From: Anisakis pegreffii | Taxonomy: Eukaryota; Nematoda; Chromadorea; Rhabditida; Anisakidae | Reading direction: 5' to 3' | Assembly (NCBI GenBank): GCA_035041965.1 | Contig: JAPYMA010000160.1 | Location: forward strand, 310,001-374,000 | Length of the DNA: 64,000 bases | Part shown: positions 58,910 to 64,000 of the stretch, one piece after another | Layout of the letters: every line of letters starts with the position of its first letter | How positions within the stretch are numbered: the stretch's first letter is position 1 | Position numbers and translations under genes: made by a program | The notes under the pieces: model-generated | Seen by the model: only the letters and a program-made list of their open reading frames with translations | Database searches by the model: none | Told to the model about the DNA's origin: nothing

Positions 58910-61181
58910 CATATACTTTCCAATACTCGGACGCCGTTTCTTATCTCTCACACAGAATTACTTCAAATACTGTCTCGAAACAGAAGTATTATTCAAAAGA
59001 AAGCACGAGGATTCATTCCGGAGAATTTTCATTTGTGTACGAGAATGAATAAGCAGCATTATATAAATGTGCAATTGGTCTTGCATAAGTCATGTTCTTT
59101 CTTTTCATGACTTTCAGCAGTGATTTGTTTACTTCATCACAACAAAAATATCTAATTGATGAATCACAAAATTGCTTATGCTCATTAGCAGCAGCATCAA
59201 TAGCATCGGAAGCAGCAGGTTCCGTTTCAAACAAATGGCGAGTTCACATAACTTCAGGCGCTTACATGTGCGCATTGGGCTGATATGATCGTATTCGGGC
59301 AGCTCCGCCTTTTTACGGCTGCATTGTTTATTGGCTTTGATTTGGTTGATCGAATTGCATGCGGCACAATTTTATCATTCCATAGAAAGCAAGCAGACAC
59401 ACTGCTCTTGTTCGATATTATTGTGTGCTTCCGCTTTTTAAATTTCCTCACACGCGTTGCTTCACACATATCACTGTGATTGTTTCTGCAGCAAATCGTC
59501 CGCTTAATTCTCTATTAATCATAAATGAGCATTTATTCAACTTTGTATCCACTTGAGATTAATTAATTTGCATTTATGATGGATTATGTGTTACATTTGT
59601 ATTGGCATACACGTGCTTCCTCGATTGTTGTCATCCTGCTATTGATATTATTTCAAACGGAATCTCACTGATTGTGAATGTGAAGTTTAATTCGTGAACG
59701 TATGCGAAATTTTTTTATGATTAGCCAAGGCGATCATAACTATCCCATTGTGCAGGTTATGCTTTCCAGTATTGAGGAAGCAGAAAGTGCTAGTGCTAAA
59801 CGTAACAAAAATGCGAAGTTATTCATCAGACTTACATCAATTACTTGGGCATGACAGCACAGTCTTGCCTGGCTCTCACTACACACACATAACTGACTTT
59901 TCGTATATCGCAATCGACTAATTTAGTCAGTTGTTTGCACAAAATTTCGCACTGTATATTATTCCGGTTGATTTGCACGAAGCTGTGAATTGAGATAATA
60001 TGCAATGGCTGGGCTTCTTAATGTTTTCGTTAAGGGAACAAAGGAGACAATTGAATTAAGTGAATCCCGACAATGTATGCTGGAATGAATGCTAGAGTAC
60101 CGTCGCTGGTTTATGTTTCAGATTACGTTTCTCGTTTGGAAAAAATCGATCGAAAGTTCCGTTATTTTTCGATATTGATAGCGTTGAGAAGAAACTTTAA
60201 TTCTTAGTGGTTCTTTTTGATCTATTAGCGTTCTGAGATAGTGATCTTTCTTATTGTAATATCCACATATTCAGACTGAATAATTTGCTGAAAATTGCCG
60301 AATTCAAACCTTGCTATGAACGAGCTATTGTCCAGTGACCAGAGGATATCAAATGCTTCAGAAACATCTCATTATCAGATTCAAACGTAAGCTGAATTTA
60401 ATCTGTGAAACAAATTTAAAAAAACATTTCTACGATTGATCACTAAAAGTCTATAACAAATCTGTACCCAAGATTTTCTTTTAAGAGGATAGGAACATTA
60501 CGCTTGTCCTTGCGTCTATTCCCCAAAACTCCCTCTTCGGCTGTGCCATCATGTAATGATAAGTATTTTTTGATAATTTTCTGTGCATTTTCAATTCAAT
60601 TAAAACATAATACGATTACGTGTATCACTGAATATCGCTGAAGAAATTTGTCAAAATTTTCTCTTGTACCGAACGGAGCTTATTCAAATGCGACTTTCTA
60701 TCTGTTAGTTTGATAACCTCCCCCATGACCACTACGTGATCTTCATACGGATCAGATCTCAAGTTCCACGAAATAAACAGTTCGAATAGTTTACTCCAAC
60801 AAGAGAAGAAGAAGGGAAACTCCTAATGCCTTCGTACTTTTATCAGGAACCGTCGGGTTGAACGCCTAATAAGCAGCGAAGAAAAAATTCTTAGCTAGGT
60901 TCTCAATAGAAGTTGTTCTTCCAAACCCAAATACAACATGATTATTTTTTGGTATGATAAGTAGAATTTCTCAGAATTAAGACGCAAACATCTTCCAGCC
61001 ATGCTTGGACGAAATTTCTCATGATTTTCATGAAAGCTCCAAATGGTTTATTGTGCTTTTGAGAAAATAGTGAGTTGCAGTTAAAAAGAAATACGAGTTA
61101 AGAAATGAACAAGGTACTTATCCGTGCTTTTACCGATCGCGAAAGTTTGAACACACTCGTAGATTATGTTCCATAGTGGAA

Positions 61182-61354
61182 ATGAAGCGAAATGAATGCG
61201 GAAATAAATCATGTGACGAATAGATCTGAGTTTTTAAAACAAATTTCGTTTTTTTTTTTGAGGTTTCGAAACCAGATCAACTTATCCCTTCATCTATGGT
61301 GGATGCATTGGAAAAGAGTCAAATCAGGGCAGTGCTGTGCACCTGAAGCGATAG
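61182..61354 (+). pseudogene. Kunitz-like fragment, probably degenerate
   Basis: Joining 61182-61212 to 61263-61354 across a 50-base intron (GTGACG...TTTTGAG) gives 41 residues beginning MKRNECGNKSC and containing YPFIYGGCIGKESNQ. PFxYGGCxGNxN is the core signature of Kunitz-type protease inhibitor domains. The expected Cys two residues before PF is Tyr/Thr here, and the frame stops before the last two cysteines. A Cys-rich stretch follows in another frame (YCEAQDNDEICKQRCC and SDCSPQHSKECPF, to about 61473). The set looks like a decayed or frame-shifted inhibitor gene. An open frame of 102 codons (61192-61500) overlaps and is judged a shadow. Confidence 0.3.
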
Positions 61355-61500
61355 TTCCAACGGAAAATACGTTCAGTACTGTGAAGCTCAAGATAACGAC
61401 GAAATCTGTAAGCAACGTTGTTGTTCTGACTGCAGTCCTCAACATTCGAAGGAATGTCCATTCTGATGATACTTGTTTGACTGATATCTCAAGCAATTAA

Positions 61501-64000
61501 ATTGTCATTTCGACCGTCATAATGCTGAGTCTATCCCGAGCCTTAACATTATTAAATTCGTAATGGACACAGTACTCAGAACCTACGAAATATTCACACT
61601 TTCCCTTACAAGGAGATAGACTAATGCTCTTAAGAAGGCATTGATTTCCTATTCTGATTAGCTAGCTTTTTTTCCTTCCGTTCTTTTTGCCTTTCAAGGT
61701 TAAAATTACATTATATCGACAATCGAAAACCACCTATCAGTTTCAAGTCAATAAACTAAGCATAATGATCAATACTCAACTACTTACAACCCAAAACTTG
61801 GCGAGACTTTTAAAAGAAATTTCCATTTCTTGCAATGAATACTGCACCATAAATTTCATCGAACATGTTATTCCCATCCATTCATAGTGAAATCCACACT
61901 CCTTAAGCAAACCGATCAGCGTAACGTAATGTCAGTTCATATGAGAATTTTACTGAATTCTAACCTGTGCAAATTTTTCTAAGCATATTTCTAGCAAACT
62001 TCTTGAACATTTAGTTGCTTTCATATCATCCACAAACATATGCAGTTTCGAAAAATTAAGGACCATCTCAATGAGAAGTTAAGGATCAACAAGATTCAAC
62101 TAGCCTTGTTGACCTATTGGTATCATCGGTGACGGCGTCTTCAGCTGGATATTGGAGAAAGTTTGTTCTCGTTGCGAAGATTGTTTGCAACGACGATCAC
62201 TAAAAAGATAATCGTTGACGTGACTATGAAGGTGTAAACCAACACTGATAACGATTATCTTGCTAGTATCATTCATAAAAAAGGCTTCCCGACCATAATG
62301 ATTGGTCAAAAATCAAGTTCAACACGGGAACATTGCTGAATAAACCGTAAAATGATGTGAAAACCAATATCAATAAAAATGTGTTTCTGTAAAGTGAACA
62401 ACAAAATGTAGAAATATTATAAGTGCTTTGAGTAAATTAATGTTGCTCTCTTCAAAATTCTCCGAATAAGCAATTTCTCGAAGTGTATCGTCATGAAGTG
62501 TGAATTTAGAGAGATCCCAATAAATGATGTGACACCTCAATTCAATTTGTCATTCCATGAGGCAACAAACAATCCCATTAATGTTATAGTGACACAGCAA
62601 CGTTGATGAATGATGCAGAGAAGTATGAACACTTAATCATTGTGTTTGCCAACAACAATCAGTCTTACATTTTCTGAAGAAGCAGTGAAAATATGTTGCT
62701 TGGGGCAGTACTGTGTCGCTGCAAGCTCTGTCTGTAGTTGATAACTGTGTGAGTGCATCGAATATGTTTGTTCCTTTGCAATCATTTTGAAACTAAATCC
62801 ATTGAAATAATGCCACGACAAATAACCATCGCTAGGTGCCACCAGAAATAACAGTGCTCTAATGTTGTGCAATGGCATACCATATTCCGTTGATTGTATG
62901 CTCTCCTCTCTTAAATGGAGCCTCTTTCCTCGGACCGATATGAAAAATTTGTGCTTCTTCGTCAAATAAAAGCCCTTTTTGCAATACTTACGCCCAAATA
63001 GACGCTTACTGCGCAAGAATCGCGAAGACCAGAATTTTTTGTAAGCAACCATTCATGATAAACAAAGAAGCTTATGCAGAAAATGTTTTGGAAAAGAACA
63101 GCCCTTCCCCTTCCCCAAAGAAGATCCTCGTTTGAAGGTGAGCTCTTTCTCGGATGATCGCTAAAGTCTGGGGCTCATATTCAGAAAAGTATGAGTATAT
63201 CAACTCACACAGTTATCGTTTCAAAGCGCGAATGATAAACGACTGATTCTTCAGCTTCTGTGGAGACGAATCTTTTGTGTTTCAGAAGCATGAGAATTCG
63301 TCTGAACGTTAGTCCTTATCGAACGGGATTGTACAATTGTACTCTTTGCATTTTCAGATTACCGTGGTCCTTCTCTGGCAGCTGTTGGGAGCTAAAAATT
63401 CCCTGCTGATTGCGCATTGTTATTTCCAGTTACGAGGACAAAGTTTAGGAAAAATGCCTTCACTCACTCCTGAGAGCAGGCGATATAAGTGCATTTGTAT
63501 CTCAGCATGTTTTAAATGAGAATTCTCGCATCAAACGAGATTTTTGTAATAGAAACTGGTGATGCTATGCATCTACTGACTGTTCGTGTAATGTTATGGA
63601 AAAATATCATCAAATTGTATGGCAATATATTGTCGCAGATTTGTCGTCAACATCGTTCACAAAGCGTTTGCATTGCGTACAGATTAGTCGACTGCATATT
63701 CATAGATCACGTGTGAAATTATCAATGTGAGCAAATTTTCTGTGCTGTAAATGGATAACGGTATCTGCACGGGCCAAATTTTGAGATATTCTGTTCGCAT
63801 CACCCACAAACACAGATTGTGGTTGCGTACAACTTTATTCTCTTACATTCATTAGAAGCATTCTCAATTCAGGTAAAAATGGATGATTTTCGGTATCCAA
63901 ATGCTCTTTAAGTCATATTCAGTAATATTTTACAATTTTAATCGCAACTGAAGCGCTGATTTATGTGAAGCATTTGATATCAAGTTGTCTCGTATGAACT
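61501..64000. other. Right end of window, no firm gene
   Basis: A 139-codon minus-strand open frame at 62633-63052 (Lys/Arg-rich first half, then APSDGYLSWHYFNGFSFKMI and QYCPKQHIFTASSENVRLIV) is longer than expected by chance, but has no recognised domain. A plus-strand frame at 63337-63519 follows an ATTTTCAG acceptor. Neither can be called with confidence; an exon of a gene extending beyond the window is possible. Confidence 0.3.

Larger units (their letters stand above)
57998..61181. other. Intergenic region
   Basis: It contains two small tandem repeats (58018-58088 and 58870-58909). Opposed open frames at 59013-59479 on both strands are of similar quality, one hydrophobic and one basic, and without splice support. 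No gene is claimed. Confidence 0.35.

Noticed and set aside
59013..59479. Opposed open frames on both strands
   Set aside because: The hydrophobic plus-strand and basic minus-strand frames mirror each other, and neither has splice signals or a known motif.
1..64000. tRNA and rRNA genes
   Set aside because: No intact B box (GGTTCRANNCC) with a matching cloverleaf was found on either strand; GGTTCGAA strings near 7810, 23630 and 47710 lack the rest of a tRNA.

Overview
The window is nuclear DNA of a nematode, most likely a parasitic species with large, gene-poor intergenic regions. The evidence is AT-rich sequence, many short exons with GT..AG introns, proteins of nematode and animal type (complex III core protein 2, TIM44, an ATF4-type bZIP, a rhodopsin-like receptor), acceptor sites such as TTTCAG, and a degenerate tract of the nematode telomere unit TTAGGC. 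No rRNA, true tRNA, CRISPR array, operon of bacterial type or viral genome was seen. I had no alignment tools: exon joins rest on splice motifs, matching intron phase and family knowledge.

Layout. 0-2.8 kb: seven exons of ubiquinol-cytochrome c reductase core protein 2 (+), with the 5' end outside the window. 4.2-5.5 kb: a three-exon ATF4/ATF5-type bZIP factor (-). 6.35-7.24 kb: an inverted repeat, perhaps an old DNA element. 8.0-13.4 kb: a complete 13-exon TIM44 gene (+). 13.4-29.9 kb: mostly no convincing gene, but rich in repeats. These include a GC-richer repeat island (21.9-23.6 kb), an 883-bp fold-back element whose arms carry a tRNA-like (SINE-like) promoter and whose loop carries a pogo/Tigger-type DDE transposase fragment (24.2-25.05 kb), and a 960-bp hAT-like non-autonomous transposon with a 7/8-matching 8-bp target duplication (28.9-29.87 kb).

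29.9-36.05 kb: exons of an unrecognised (+) gene, with the telomere-like tract in its last intron, and a small (-) gene at 31.3-31.6 kb. Two more hAT-type ends, in opposite orientation, lie at 33.1 and 37.4 kb. 36-49 kb: low-density DNA with a few weak candidate exons, a 46-bp near-perfect palindrome and tandem duplications. 50.1-53.4 kb: a complete nine-exon rhodopsin-like G-protein-coupled receptor (+) with non-canonical switch motifs. 56.85-57.99 kb: a small unrecognised three-exon gene (-). 61.2 kb: a Kunitz-like fragment that appears degenerate. The rest shows nothing firm.

Together, the first 13 kb group two nuclear genes for mitochondrial proteins (respiratory complex III and the import motor) around an ATF4-like factor, the class of regulator that answers mitochondrial and amino-acid stress. 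Whether this is a conserved neighbourhood or chance cannot be judged from one window.
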